A DNA stretch of 64,000 nucleotides, from positions 1-64,000 of IMG/VR virus record IMGVR_UViG_3300044825_002669; one strand, 5' to 3'. The DNA is from a virus. Within the stretch, counting starts at the first letter, position 1, and every line of letters starts with the position of its first letter. Made by a program: the position numbers and the translations under genes. This document shows positions 40,857-49,954 of this stretch, piece by piece. The notes beneath the pieces are model-generated. The model saw only the letters and a list, made by a program, of their open reading frames with translations, searched no databases and was not told the origin of the DNA.

Positions 40857-42455
40857 ATGAAAAAGATACAAGAAGATCACAAAGAAATTGCTAGTGGCAA
40901 AAAGAAAGATGATGAAGGCTATATGGCAGGGATTGAATTGGATTCAATCGAAAGAGCTGTAAAGAATTTAAGAAAAGCAATCAAGAGTAGTGATACTCAA
41001 TTACCTGCTTGGGTACAATCTAAAATTACCAGAGCAGCTGATTATATTGATACTGCAGCAGAATATCTTCAAAGTGATGAACAATTAAATGAAATCTCAT
41101 TTGAAGTCAACAGAGATACACATAAAAAAGAGACAAAAAAAACTAAAGCAACTGGCATAATAGATAAACCAGGAACTCCTGGAGAAGAAGCAGCAGCAAA
41201 AAATATAGTAAGAAAAATGGGAGGAACTGGTGCTAAAGCAGTTCCTCAATATAATCTCTTGCCACCAAGAAATGAAGAGATTTCTTTAGTAGATAAAATA
41301 TTATCTGAAATGGGTTGTGGATGCAATAAAACAAAAAAGGGAAAAAAGTGCCCTGAGCATGGATATAAAGATTGTTCATCCATGCACGAAGAAAAGGACC
41401 CAAAAGGTCCAGTTCAGGCATATAAGTCTCCTGAAGAAATTGCAAAAAAGCATGGGGTTTCATTAGATGAGATAAATACCCAATTAAAGATGGGAATTAA
41501 AGTAGAAGGAGAACATACTTCAGACAAGACTGCTGCAAGAATTACTGCACTTCAACATTTAGATGAAGTACCAGATTACTATACAAAGTTAAAAAAAGTA
41601 GAGACTCAAAAAGAAAGTAAGATAGTAAGAGACATGTTTGGTAATGCTTCTTATGAATTTATTGATCTGATTACTGCAGATCCATTAATCAAAGAAGCAA
41701 AAAAATCTAAGAGTGATCCTTGTTGGGATGGATACAAAAGAAAAAAGGGAACAAAAAAGTATGAAGAGGGATCATGTGTTGAAGTAGAAGAAAATGTATC
41801 CCCTCAAGTGTTAGAGGCACAAAAAAAACTAAATAACGCTCAAATTCAATTAGCTAATGCAAAAAAGAAGGAGCTATCTAAAACTGGAACTTCTACTGAA
41901 TTGTCAGAAACGACAATTCCTACTCAATATGGACACAACTTTTCTGTTACTTTAATGTGGAGAGCAAAATATTACAATATTCAAATGTTCTTCCCACAAA
42001 TAAGAATGCCTAATAGAAGAGAAATAACAGACGAAGCAAATAAAGTTTATCCAAATTGTAAAGTTATTACATATGCTCCAAGTAGAATACAACAAAATCT
42101 TCCTATAATCCAAGTACCAGATAAAAGATCAAAAAATTATCTTATGAATAACGGTACAATAGGAGAGGGGGTTGAAATAGTAGAATCAAAAAAGTCTGAA
42201 ATGGCTTGCAATAAGCCAAAGTCTGAACCACATGGATCAGGAGAAACTGGAAAATCACATGTGGTAAAGGCATGTGAAGATGGAGAAGAAAAATTGATTC
42301 GTTTTGGACAACTGGGAGTCAAAGGTTCTCCTAAGAAAAAAGGAGAGTCTAAACAATACGCAATGCGTCGTCATATGTTCCAAACCAGACACGCCAAGAA
42401 TATTGCTCAAGGAAAAATGTCTGCTGCTTATTGGGCAAATAAAGTTAAGTGGTAA
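40857..42455 (+). CDS. Mosaic cyanophage protein between terminase genes (DUF5661-like)
   Basis: A 532 aa modular protein. Residues 1-100 are helical and charged. About 150-185 has a Cys-rich cluster, MGCGCNKTKKGKKCPEHGYK. About 197-250 is a DUF5661-like module: KHGVSLDEINTQLKMGIKVE then HTSDKTAARITALQHLDEVP and DYYTKL. About 280-310 has DPCWDGYKRKKGTKKYEEGS. The C terminus, RFGQLGVKGSPKKKGESKQY ... RHAKNIAQGKMSAAYWANKV, is a module recurring at the ends of cyanophage proteins. Function is unknown; a DNA-packaging accessory or head-internal role is possible from position. The N terminus lacks the capsid-targeting motif. Confidence 0.7.
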   Translation: MKKIQEDHKEIASGKKKDDEGYMAGIELDSIERAVKNLRKAIKSSDTQLPAWVQSKITRAADYIDTAAEYLQSDEQLNEISFEVNRDTHKKETKKTKATGIIDKPGTPGEEAAAKNIVRKMGGTGAKAVPQYNLLPPRNEEISLVDKILSEMGCGCNKTKKGKKCPEHGYKDCSSMHEEKDPKGPVQAYKSPEEIAKKHGVSLDEINTQLKMGIKVEGEHTSDKTAARITALQHLDEVPDYYTKLKKVETQKESKIVRDMFGNASYEFIDLITADPLIKEAKKSKSDPCWDGYKRKKGTKKYEEGSCVEVEENVSPQVLEAQKKLNNAQIQLANAKKKELSKTGTSTELSETTIPTQYGHNFSVTLMWRAKYYNIQMFFPQIRMPNRREITDEANKVYPNCKVITYAPSRIQQNLPIIQVPDKRSKNYLMNNGTIGEGVEIVESKKSEMACNKPKSEPHGSGETGKSHVVKACEDGEEKLIRFGQLGVKGSPKKKGESKQYAMRRHMFQTRHAKNIAQGKMSAAYWANKVKW

Positions 42456-42472
42456 ATTTATATTAATTTTTT

Positions 42473-44122
42473 ATGGCTGAAGAACATTATCTTGGTAATC
42501 CGCTCCTAAAAAAAGCAAATACCCAAATTGAATTTACAGAAGAACAAATCGTTGAATTTGCAAGATGTGCTCAAGATCCAGTATATTTTGCTAACAATTA
42601 TATACAAATTGTGACTCTTGATCATGGTTTACAACCGTTTGAAATGTATCCATTTCAGGAAAGGATGTTAAATTCTTTCCATAAAAATAGATTTAACATT
42701 TGTAAACTTCCTAGGCAGTCCGGTAAATCAACTACCGTAGTATCGTATCTTCTACATTATGCAATTTTTAATGACAATGTAAATATTGCTATTCTTGCCA
42801 ACAAGGCACAGACAGCAAGAGATCTACTTGGTCGTTTACAAACTGGATATGAAAATTTACCTAGATGGCTACAGCAAGGAATCTGTTCTTGGAATAAAGG
42901 TTCATTAGAACTGGAAAATGGTTCTAAAATATTTGCTGCCTCAACTTCAGCATCATCTGTCCGAGGTAGCACATACAATATTATCTTCTTGGACGAATTT
43001 GCTTTCGTTCCAAATCAAGTTGCAGATTCTTTCTTTAGTTCAGTATATCCTACGATTACTTCTGGTAAATCATCAAAAGTTATTGTTGTTTCTACTCCTA
43101 AAGGACTTAATCACTTTTATAAATTATGGGATGATGCGAAGAAAACTAAGAATGAGTATGTCCCAATTGAAGTATTTTGGACTGATGTTCCAGGAAGAGA
43201 CGAAGAATTTAAGAAAACAACAATTGCTAACACAAGCGAGAGTCAGTGGAGACAAGAATTTGAATGTGAATTCCTTGGCTCAGTTGATACACTAATATCT
43301 GGCGCAAAATTAGCAACTCTAGTTCAAGATAGACCGAAGACATCAAATGCTGGTCTTGATGTGTATGAAGATCCAATAGAAGATCATCAATATGTAATTA
43401 CTGTCGATGTAGCAAGAGGAGTTGAAATCGATTACTCAGCATTTATAGTATTTGATATAACTACTTTTCCATATAAAGTCGTGGCAAAGTATAGAAATAA
43501 TGAAATAAAGCCTATGATGTTCCCATATGTCATAAAAGACGCCGGAAAGGCTTACAACAGCTCCTATGTGCTGTGTGAAGTGAATGATGTGGGGGATCAG
43601 GTAGCTGCTGCATTACATTACGATTTAGAGTATCCTAATGTATTGATGTGTTCTATGCGTGGTAGAGCTGGGCAGATTGTTGGACAAGGTTTTTCTGGTA
43701 AGAAAACCCAGATGGGAGTCAAGATGTCAAAAACAGTCAAGAAAGTTGGCTGTTTAAATTTGAAGGCAATTATAGAAGAAGAAAAGTTATTAGTCAGTGA
43801 CTATGATATTATATCAGAATTAACTACATTTGTCCAGAAATATAATTCATTTGAAGCTGAAGAAGGATGCAATGATGACTTAGCCATGTGTCTTGTTATA
43901 TTTGCATGGTTAATAGTACAAGACTATTTTAAAGAGATGACGGACAATGATGTCCGTAAAAAATTATACGAAGAACAACAGAATCAACTAGAACAAGATA
44001 TGGCACCTTTTGGATTCATAGTGGATGGTACAGAATCTGAAAATTTTGTTGATAATGAAGGAACGAGATGGTTTACGGATGAATATGGAGATATGTCTTA
44101 TATGTGGGAATACAATTTTTAA
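42473..44122 (+). CDS. 17: gp17 large terminase subunit
   Basis: A 549 aa packaging motor (T4 gp17 is 610 aa). The ATPase part has Walker A PRQSGKSTTV (about 80-90), Walker B YNIIFLDEFAF (about 166-176) and the coupling motif VVSTPKG. The C-terminal RNase H-like nuclease has VITVDVARGVEIDYSAF (metal Asp), CEVNDVGDQVAAAL and EGCNDDLAMCLVI. It pumps DNA through portal gp20 and cuts headfuls with gp16. Start at ATG 42473 after a T-rich gap. Confidence 0.95.
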   Translation: MAEEHYLGNPLLKKANTQIEFTEEQIVEFARCAQDPVYFANNYIQIVTLDHGLQPFEMYPFQERMLNSFHKNRFNICKLPRQSGKSTTVVSYLLHYAIFNDNVNIAILANKAQTARDLLGRLQTGYENLPRWLQQGICSWNKGSLELENGSKIFAASTSASSVRGSTYNIIFLDEFAFVPNQVADSFFSSVYPTITSGKSSKVIVVSTPKGLNHFYKLWDDAKKTKNEYVPIEVFWTDVPGRDEEFKKTTIANTSESQWRQEFECEFLGSVDTLISGAKLATLVQDRPKTSNAGLDVYEDPIEDHQYVITVDVARGVEIDYSAFIVFDITTFPYKVVAKYRNNEIKPMMFPYVIKDAGKAYNSSYVLCEVNDVGDQVAAALHYDLEYPNVLMCSMRGRAGQIVGQGFSGKKTQMGVKMSKTVKKVGCLNLKAIIEEEKLLVSDYDIISELTTFVQKYNSFEAEEGCNDDLAMCLVIFAWLIVQDYFKEMTDNDVRKKLYEEQQNQLEQDMAPFGFIVDGTESENFVDNEGTRWFTDEYGDMSYMWEYNF

Positions 44123-44149
44123 TTCAATGTCATGTAAATAAAGTTTTTC

Positions 44150-44156
44150 ATAAATA
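44150..44156 (+). promoter_or_regulatory. Late-promoter box
   Basis: ATAAATA 35 nt before gene 18. Confidence 0.55.
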
Positions 44157-44191
44157 TTTTTTAGAGAAACTGATTTTTTAGGGAGAAAAAT

Positions 44192-46375
44192 ATGGCGACT
44201 CCTCAATTATCTCCAGGCGTACTTGTCAGAGAGGTTGATTTAACTGTAGGAAGAGCTGACAATGTACTCGATAATATTGGAGCAATTGCAGGGCCATTTG
44301 CAATAGGACCTGTTGATGATCCAGTTGATATTACTACAGAGCAAGAGTTAATTAATGTATTTGGTAAGCCAAGTTCAACAGATGCTCAATATGAATATTG
44401 GATGAGCGCATCTTCATTCTTGTCTTACGGTGGAGTTCTTAAAGTAGTAAGAACTTCAGGAAGCAATCTAGTAAATGCAAATGCTGCGAGATTAGCAAGC
44501 GGTATTTCAACAGTTGGTGTACCTAGTCTGCTCATTAAAAACTTTGACGAGTATGAATCACTGTATTCTACAACAGACAATGTGGAGTTTGTTTTTGCCG
44601 CAAAAACACCAGGAACATGGTCAAACAATCTTAAAGTTTGCGTAATTGATGATAAAGCAGACCAAATTCTCAAAGTGGGTTCAGCAGTTACAACGGCTCA
44701 AGTTGGATATGCTGTAACTACAAATTTAAGTAATATTACTGTTGCTGGCGTTGGCTCTACTTCTCAATTCACAGGTTATTTGAAGTCTATTATAACTGGA
44801 ATAAACACAATAAGTCAAACTGTAGATGTAAAAATTACATCAATAGTATCAAATGGTGGGGTTGAAACTCCAGTAGACTATGCAGAGAAAAACCAGTTAA
44901 GGTCATTCTTACTTGGAAATACAGTAGCAATTAGCAGTACTTCTTCTAGTGGTTTAGGTTCAACTACTCTTTCTGGCGCAGATGCGATTTTAGATTGGTA
45001 TGACCAACAAACTTTAGGACTAACAAATAGCACAATCTATTGGAGTTCTTTGGCACCAAAGCCAACAACAAACCAATATGTTGCTGAAAGAAAAGGAAGA
45101 AATGATGCAATTCATATTGCAATAGTGGACGATACTGGTAGTGTAACCGGAATTCAAGGTAACTTAGTAGAAAAGCATTTATTCTTATCTAAGGCAACTG
45201 ATACAATTTCTGCAGTAAATTCACCCCAAAAGCTCTGGTGGAAGGAATATCTTGCTCAAAATTCAAACTATGTTTATGTTGGAGATAATCCTTCAGATGG
45301 CGATAACAATGAAACTACATATCAAACAGGATTTTCTAGCGGCTTTGTTGGATTAACTACAGCAAGAGGACAATGGAATTCTCCTGCTCAAGATAAAGTT
45401 TACGGCGCTATTGGTAATGTAACTTATACATTATCTGGAGGGAAGGATTATGGTCAAAATAATGGAATGGCAGCCACTTTAGGCGATTTATCAACTTCAT
45501 ATAGACTTTTCTCCAATAAAGATGAAGTTGCTGTTGATTATTTGATAATGGGACCAGGTTTACTTGATAAGTCATTATCACAAGCAAAAGCCCAAGAATT
45601 GATTTCAATTGCTTCAGCTAGAAAAGATTGTATTGCAGTAATTTCTCCACATAGAGAAGATGTTGTCAATAGAACAAATACTGAAGATCAAACAAATGAA
45701 ATTATAGAGTTCTTTAGTCCTCTATCTTCTTCTTCTTATGCTGTATTTGATACTGGTTACAAGTACACATATGATAGATTCAACAATAAATTCCGTTGGA
45801 TTCCATGTAACCCAGACATTGCTGGATTGATGGTTAGAACTTCTTTAAATTCTTATCCATGGTATTCACCAGCTGGACAACAGAGAGGAGTTCTTAATAA
45901 TGCAATTAAATTAGCATACAATCCCTCTAAAGCACAAAGAGATAGACTATATCCAATTAGAGTAAATTCCATTGTAAATCAACCTGGAATTGGCATAATT
46001 CTATTTGGTGATAAAACTGCTCTTGGTTATGCTTCTGCATTTGATCGAATTAATGTTCGTAGATTGTTCTTGACTGTCGAACAAGCACTAGAAAGAACTG
46101 CTCAAGCTCAGTTGTTTGAATTGAATGATTCTTTAACTCGTGCAAACTTTGTGAATATTGTGGAACCATATTTACGAGATGTACAAGCAAAAAGAGGAGT
46201 ATATGATTTCAGAGTAATATGTGATGAGACTAATAACACTCCTGATGTAATTGACAACAATGAATTTAGAGCTGATATTTTCTTAAAACCAACCAAGTCA
46301 ATTAATTATGTCACACTTACATTTGTGGCTACTCGAACTGGAGTTAGCTTCGAAGAAGTTACTGGTAGGGTTTAA
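44192..46375 (+). CDS. 18: gp18 tail sheath
   Basis: A 727 aa contractile sheath subunit (T4 gp18 is 659 aa). The N-terminal PQLSPGVLVREVDLTVGRAD then DNVLDNIGAIAGPFAIGPVD, the central CIAVISPHREDVVNRTN, and the C-terminal GIILFGDKTALGYASAFDRI and NVRRLFLTVEQALERTAQAQ are classic sheath motifs. A GGGAGA ribosome site precedes the ATG. Codons are more balanced than in the baseplate block, in keeping with high expression. Confidence 0.96.
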   Translation: MATPQLSPGVLVREVDLTVGRADNVLDNIGAIAGPFAIGPVDDPVDITTEQELINVFGKPSSTDAQYEYWMSASSFLSYGGVLKVVRTSGSNLVNANAARLASGISTVGVPSLLIKNFDEYESLYSTTDNVEFVFAAKTPGTWSNNLKVCVIDDKADQILKVGSAVTTAQVGYAVTTNLSNITVAGVGSTSQFTGYLKSIITGINTISQTVDVKITSIVSNGGVETPVDYAEKNQLRSFLLGNTVAISSTSSSGLGSTTLSGADAILDWYDQQTLGLTNSTIYWSSLAPKPTTNQYVAERKGRNDAIHIAIVDDTGSVTGIQGNLVEKHLFLSKATDTISAVNSPQKLWWKEYLAQNSNYVYVGDNPSDGDNNETTYQTGFSSGFVGLTTARGQWNSPAQDKVYGAIGNVTYTLSGGKDYGQNNGMAATLGDLSTSYRLFSNKDEVAVDYLIMGPGLLDKSLSQAKAQELISIASARKDCIAVISPHREDVVNRTNTEDQTNEIIEFFSPLSSSSYAVFDTGYKYTYDRFNNKFRWIPCNPDIAGLMVRTSLNSYPWYSPAGQQRGVLNNAIKLAYNPSKAQRDRLYPIRVNSIVNQPGIGIILFGDKTALGYASAFDRINVRRLFLTVEQALERTAQAQLFELNDSLTRANFVNIVEPYLRDVQAKRGVYDFRVICDETNNTPDVIDNNEFRADIFLKPTKSINYVTLTFVATRTGVSFEEVTGRV

Positions 46376-46412
46376 TTTAGATATAAATTAATTACAAAAG
46401 GAGGAATTAAAA

Positions 46413-47051
46413 ATGTCACAGTTAAGAACAATCACTCAGTTTAAAGAAAGACTAGCTGGTGGTGGCGCTCGTCCTAATCTATTTGAAGTAAGTATTCCAT
46501 CATTCCCTGCGCCAATTCAAAATTTTTGGTCTAGTGGAGCTGGTGGAGAAGCTGAAACATTTAGCTTTTTATGTAAGTCAGCAGCATTACCAGCTTCTAA
46601 TGTAAATCCAATCGATGTGCCATTTAGAGGTCGTATTTTAAAAGTTGCTGGAGACAGAACTTTTGATCCATGGACAGTTACTATCATAAATGATGAGGAC
46701 TTCAAATTGAGAACCGGATTTGAAAAATGGATGAATCACATCAATAAATTGGAAAATGCAACTGGCGCAACTAGCCCAGAATCTTATATGACTGATGCTT
46801 ATGTATATCAACTTGGAAGAGGAAAAACTAAAAACTCTGAATCAAATTATGGAGATAGAACTGGTGGAGCACTTACTCCACTAAGAACATATAAATTCTA
46901 TAGTATTTTCCCAACTAACGTAAGTCAGATTGATTTATCATATGATACAAGTGATGACATAGAAACTTATACAGTTGAATTCCAAATTCTTTACTGGACT
47001 GCCGGTGAAGGTACTACAGATCAATCTGGATCTAGTAATATTGTTAAGTAA
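46413..47051 (+). CDS. 19: gp19 tail tube
   Basis: A 212 aa tube subunit (T4 gp19 is 163 aa). TITQFKERLAGGGARPNLFE then CKSAALPASNVNPIDVPFRG and GDRTFDPWTVTIINDEDFKL are the tail-tube signature. The perfect AAAGGAGG at 46397-46404 is the strongest ribosome site in the window, fitting an abundant product. It follows gene 18 directly and is co-transcribed. Confidence 0.95.
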   Translation: MSQLRTITQFKERLAGGGARPNLFEVSIPSFPAPIQNFWSSGAGGEAETFSFLCKSAALPASNVNPIDVPFRGRILKVAGDRTFDPWTVTIINDEDFKLRTGFEKWMNHINKLENATGATSPESYMTDAYVYQLGRGKTKNSESNYGDRTGGALTPLRTYKFYSIFPTNVSQIDLSYDTSDDIETYTVEFQILYWTAGEGTTDQSGSSNIVK

Positions 47052-47057
47052 TAAATA
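47051..47057 (+). promoter_or_regulatory. Late-promoter box
   Basis: ATAAATA 23 nt before gene 20. Confidence 0.5.
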
Positions 47058-47080
47058 AAGGATAACTAAAAAAATAAATT

Positions 47081-48760
47081 ATGGCAAGACTATTTGGTTT
47101 TTCTATTGAAGATTCGGAAAAACTATCACCTTCTGTGGTATCCCCCGTCCCACCTAATGATGAGGATGGGGTTGACCATTATTTAACTAGTGGTTTTTTC
47201 GGATCATATGTAGACATTGAAGGTGTATATAGAACAGAATTTGATTTAATAAAAAGATATAGAGAAATGGCACTACATCCAGAAGTGGACAGTGCCATTG
47301 AAGATATTGTAAACGAAGCTATTGTATCAGATACTAACGACTCACCTATTCAAATTGAATTGTCAAATTTGAATGCTAGTGATGGAATAAAGCAAAGAAT
47401 AAGAGAAGAATTTAAATATATACTTGAACTATTAGATTTCAATAAAAAAGCACACGAAATTTATAGAAATTGGTATGTTGATGGGAGACTTTATTACCAT
47501 AAAGTAATAGATCTAAAAAAACCCCAGGATGGAATTCAGGAGTTGAGATATATTGACTCCATGAAAATGAGATATGTAAGGCAAGAAAAAAAATCAAAAA
47601 AAGATCAAAATCAACCTAGAACTAGTGGGTTAGTTGGCGACGAAAACCCAATGAACTTTAAGTTCCCAGAGATAGAAGAATATTTTATATATGACCCTAA
47701 AAGTTCATATCCCATTGGAGCAAGTGCCGCTAATATGGGAATGGCATCTTCTGATAAAGGAGTTAAAATTGCAAAAGATGCTATAACTTATTGTACTTCT
47801 GGGCTAGTAGATAGAAATAAAGGAACTACACTTTCTTATTTAAATAAGGCAATAAAAGCTCTCAATCAATTGAGAATGATTGAAGATTCATTGGTAATCT
47901 ATAGATTATCTCGTGCACCGGAGCGTCGTATTTTTTACATTGATGTTGGCAATCTACCAAAAATAAAGGCAGAACAATATCTTCGTGATGTCATGATGCG
48001 CTATAGGAATAAACTAGTGTACGATGCATCAACTGGCGAAATCAGAGATGATAAAAAGTTCATGAGTATGTTGGAAGATTTTTGGTTACCTCGTCGTGAA
48101 GGTGGCAGAGGAACTCAAATTGATACTTTACCTGGTGGACAAAATCTTGGAGAGATTACTGATATAAATTACTTCCAATCTAAATTATACAAAGCATTAA
48201 ATGTTCCTTCATCTAGAATTGATGGTGAAGGTGGGTTCAATCTAGGTAGATCATCAGAAATCTTAAGAGACGAATTAAAATTTAGTAAATTTGTAGGAAG
48301 ATTGAGAAAAAGATTTTCTAACATGTTCAGTGATATGTTAAGGACTCAACTAATTCTAAAAAATATAATTACTCCAGAAGATTGGGATTTAATGAGTGAG
48401 CACATACAATATGATTTCTTATATGACAATCATTTTGCGGAGCTAAAAGAGTCAGAATTAATGACAGATAGATTGAATATGCTATCAATGGCTGAGCCAT
48501 ATATTGGAAAGTATTATTCTCAAGACTATGTGAGAAGAAATATATTGAGACAAACTGACCAAGAAATAGTAGAGCAGGATCAAATAATAAAGAAAGAAAT
48601 AGAAGACGGAATTATTCCTGATCCAAATCAACCTGTTGATCCAGCTACTGGAATGCCTTTAGATGGAGGAGACAATATACAAGGAGAAATGGGAAAAGTT
48701 CCAATTGAACCACAAGCAAATGAAAAAGCAGTCGAACCACCAACTGGTGGTGAAATTTAA
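47081..48760 (+). CDS. 20: gp20 portal vertex protein
   Basis: A 559 aa portal (T4 gp20 is 524 aa). The core YREMALHPEVDSAIEDIVNE, then IYRNWYVDGRLYYHKVID, IYRLSRAPERRIFYIDVGNL and FNLGRSSEILRDELKFSKFV matches gp20. It forms the dodecameric channel that initiates capsid assembly and docks the terminase. The C-terminal tail is Pro/Asp/Glu rich and likely disordered. Gene 20 is the standard diversity marker of cyanomyoviruses. Confidence 0.96.
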   Translation: MARLFGFSIEDSEKLSPSVVSPVPPNDEDGVDHYLTSGFFGSYVDIEGVYRTEFDLIKRYREMALHPEVDSAIEDIVNEAIVSDTNDSPIQIELSNLNASDGIKQRIREEFKYILELLDFNKKAHEIYRNWYVDGRLYYHKVIDLKKPQDGIQELRYIDSMKMRYVRQEKKSKKDQNQPRTSGLVGDENPMNFKFPEIEEYFIYDPKSSYPIGASAANMGMASSDKGVKIAKDAITYCTSGLVDRNKGTTLSYLNKAIKALNQLRMIEDSLVIYRLSRAPERRIFYIDVGNLPKIKAEQYLRDVMMRYRNKLVYDASTGEIRDDKKFMSMLEDFWLPRREGGRGTQIDTLPGGQNLGEITDINYFQSKLYKALNVPSSRIDGEGGFNLGRSSEILRDELKFSKFVGRLRKRFSNMFSDMLRTQLILKNIITPEDWDLMSEHIQYDFLYDNHFAELKESELMTDRLNMLSMAEPYIGKYYSQDYVRRNILRQTDQEIVEQDQIIKKEIEDGIIPDPNQPVDPATGMPLDGGDNIQGEMGKVPIEPQANEKAVEPPTGGEI

Positions 48761-48763
48761 TCT

Positions 48764-48770
48764 CTAAATA
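48764..48770 (+). promoter_or_regulatory. Late-promoter box
   Basis: CTAAATA, the common cyanophage form, 28 nt before the small ORF at 48799. Confidence 0.5.
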
Positions 48771-48798
48771 ATTAAAAATATATTAAAATTTTAAAATT

Positions 48799-48948
48799 AT
48801 GGATGAACTAATGGACATGGTTGCTTCTGATGAATCACCTTCTCAGATCAGCGACAAAATAAAGGAATTACTATTTGCAAAATCAGCAGAAAAAATAGAT
48901 TCATATAGACCACAAGTAGCTGCTTCTTTATTCGGAGAAAACGAATAA
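48799..48948 (+). CDS. Small prohead-core-like protein
   Basis: A 49 aa acidic ORF: MDELMDMVASDESPSQISDK then IKELLFAKSAEKIDSYRPQV and AASLFGENE. T4 has gp67 and gp68 between portal and protease genes, and cyanophages have a short protein of this pattern at the same place. A role in prohead core assembly is inferred from position and acidity. It is helical and has its own late box upstream. Confidence 0.65.
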   Translation: MDELMDMVASDESPSQISDKIKELLFAKSAEKIDSYRPQVAASLFGENE

Positions 48949-48950
48949 TA

Positions 48951-48957
48951 ATAAATA
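48951..48957 (+). promoter_or_regulatory. Late-promoter box
   Basis: ATAAATA 25 nt before the ORF at 48983. Confidence 0.5.
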
Positions 48958-48982
48958 ACTAAATCGAATCAAAAACAAAATA

Positions 48983-49249
48983 ATGCAAAGAACTAAAATT
49001 CTTTCTGATATAGTAACAATTCCAACTACTGCTGGTACAGCATCTAGTATTTCTTCTGCAACTTGCGTTAGATTGCACAATAATACTAGTGGAATAGTTA
49101 CAGTAAGTATATCAACATCTGTTGGTGCTGGAACAACATATAGTTTTAGTATTCCTGGTAATTCCGTTGAATTCCTAGAGAAACTACCAACTGATGTAAT
49201 TTATGCAACCTCTGGAATAAAAGTAAACAAAGTAGCATTTACAAACTAA
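48983..49249 (+). CDS. Small beta-rich virion-type protein
   Basis: An 88 aa protein dominated by Ser, Thr, Val and Ile with alternating hydrophobic residues (TSSGIVTVSISTSVGAGTTY-like strands), suggesting a small beta-sandwich. It is located in the head assembly cluster between the 49 aa ORF and gene 21. It could be a head decoration protein or fibre module; I do not recognise a named family. Confidence 0.6.
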   Translation: MQRTKILSDIVTIPTTAGTASSISSATCVRLHNNTSGIVTVSISTSVGAGTTYSFSIPGNSVEFLEKLPTDVIYATSGIKVNKVAFTN

Positions 49250-49253
49250 AGCT

Positions 49254-49898
49254 ATGAAACTAATCACGGAAGAAATTTCTAAAGTAAAATTTATTACTGA
49301 GGAAAAAAATGGTAAAAAATCTCTCTACATAGAGGGAATTTTTTTACAAGCAGATATAAAAAATCGTAATGGTAGATGTTACCCAATGGAAACTCTTTCC
49401 AGGGAAGTAACAAGATATAGTGACAATTATATCCAAAAAGGTAGAGCTTTAGGTGAATTAGGACACCCAGATGGACCAACAGTAAATCTGGATAGAGTTT
49501 CACATATGATTACCTCTCTAAGAGAAGATGGTAATAATTTTATAGGAAAAGCTAAAATCTTAGATACCCCAATGGGTAAAATTGCTTCTTCACTTATATC
49601 GGAAGGAGTAAAATTGGGAGTTTCTTCTCGTGGAATTGGATCACTAGTTGAAAGAAATGGAGTTCGTTATGTTTCAGATGACTTTATGTTAGCAACTGCT
49701 GCTGATATAGTTGCTGATCCATCTGCTCCAGATGCATTTGTAAACGGAATTATGGAAGGCGTTGAATGGATATACGATGTATCAAGGAATTCTTGGTTAT
49801 TAGAAAACACTAAGAAAAAGATAAATCATCTAGTTGACACTAGACAACTAGATGAAAGAAAAATTGAATTATTTGATCAATTTTTAAATTCTTTGTAA
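49254..49898 (+). CDS. 21: gp21 prohead core protease
   Basis: A 214 aa serine protease of the T4 gp21 family (T4 212 aa). GRALGELGHPDGPTVNLDRV contains the catalytic His71, LGVSSRGIGS the catalytic Ser (124 or 125), and ADIVADPSAPDAFVNGIMEG completes the family signature. It cleaves after [L/I]-x-E in scaffold gp22, major capsid gp23 and internal proteins, which bears on the capsid-targeting peptides at 229 and 2752. Confidence 0.95.
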   Translation: MKLITEEISKVKFITEEKNGKKSLYIEGIFLQADIKNRNGRCYPMETLSREVTRYSDNYIQKGRALGELGHPDGPTVNLDRVSHMITSLREDGNNFIGKAKILDTPMGKIASSLISEGVKLGVSSRGIGSLVERNGVRYVSDDFMLATAADIVADPSAPDAFVNGIMEGVEWIYDVSRNSWLLENTKKKINHLVDTRQLDERKIELFDQFLNSL

Positions 49899-49909
49899 TT
49901 TCATAAATT

Positions 49910-49916
49910 ATAAATA
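49910..49916 (+). promoter_or_regulatory. Late-promoter box
   Basis: ATAAATA 38 nt before gene 22; a second overlapping copy follows. Confidence 0.5.
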
Positions 49917-49954
49917 AATATAGATTTAATAAAAAGGTAAATCGGAGAGTTCAA

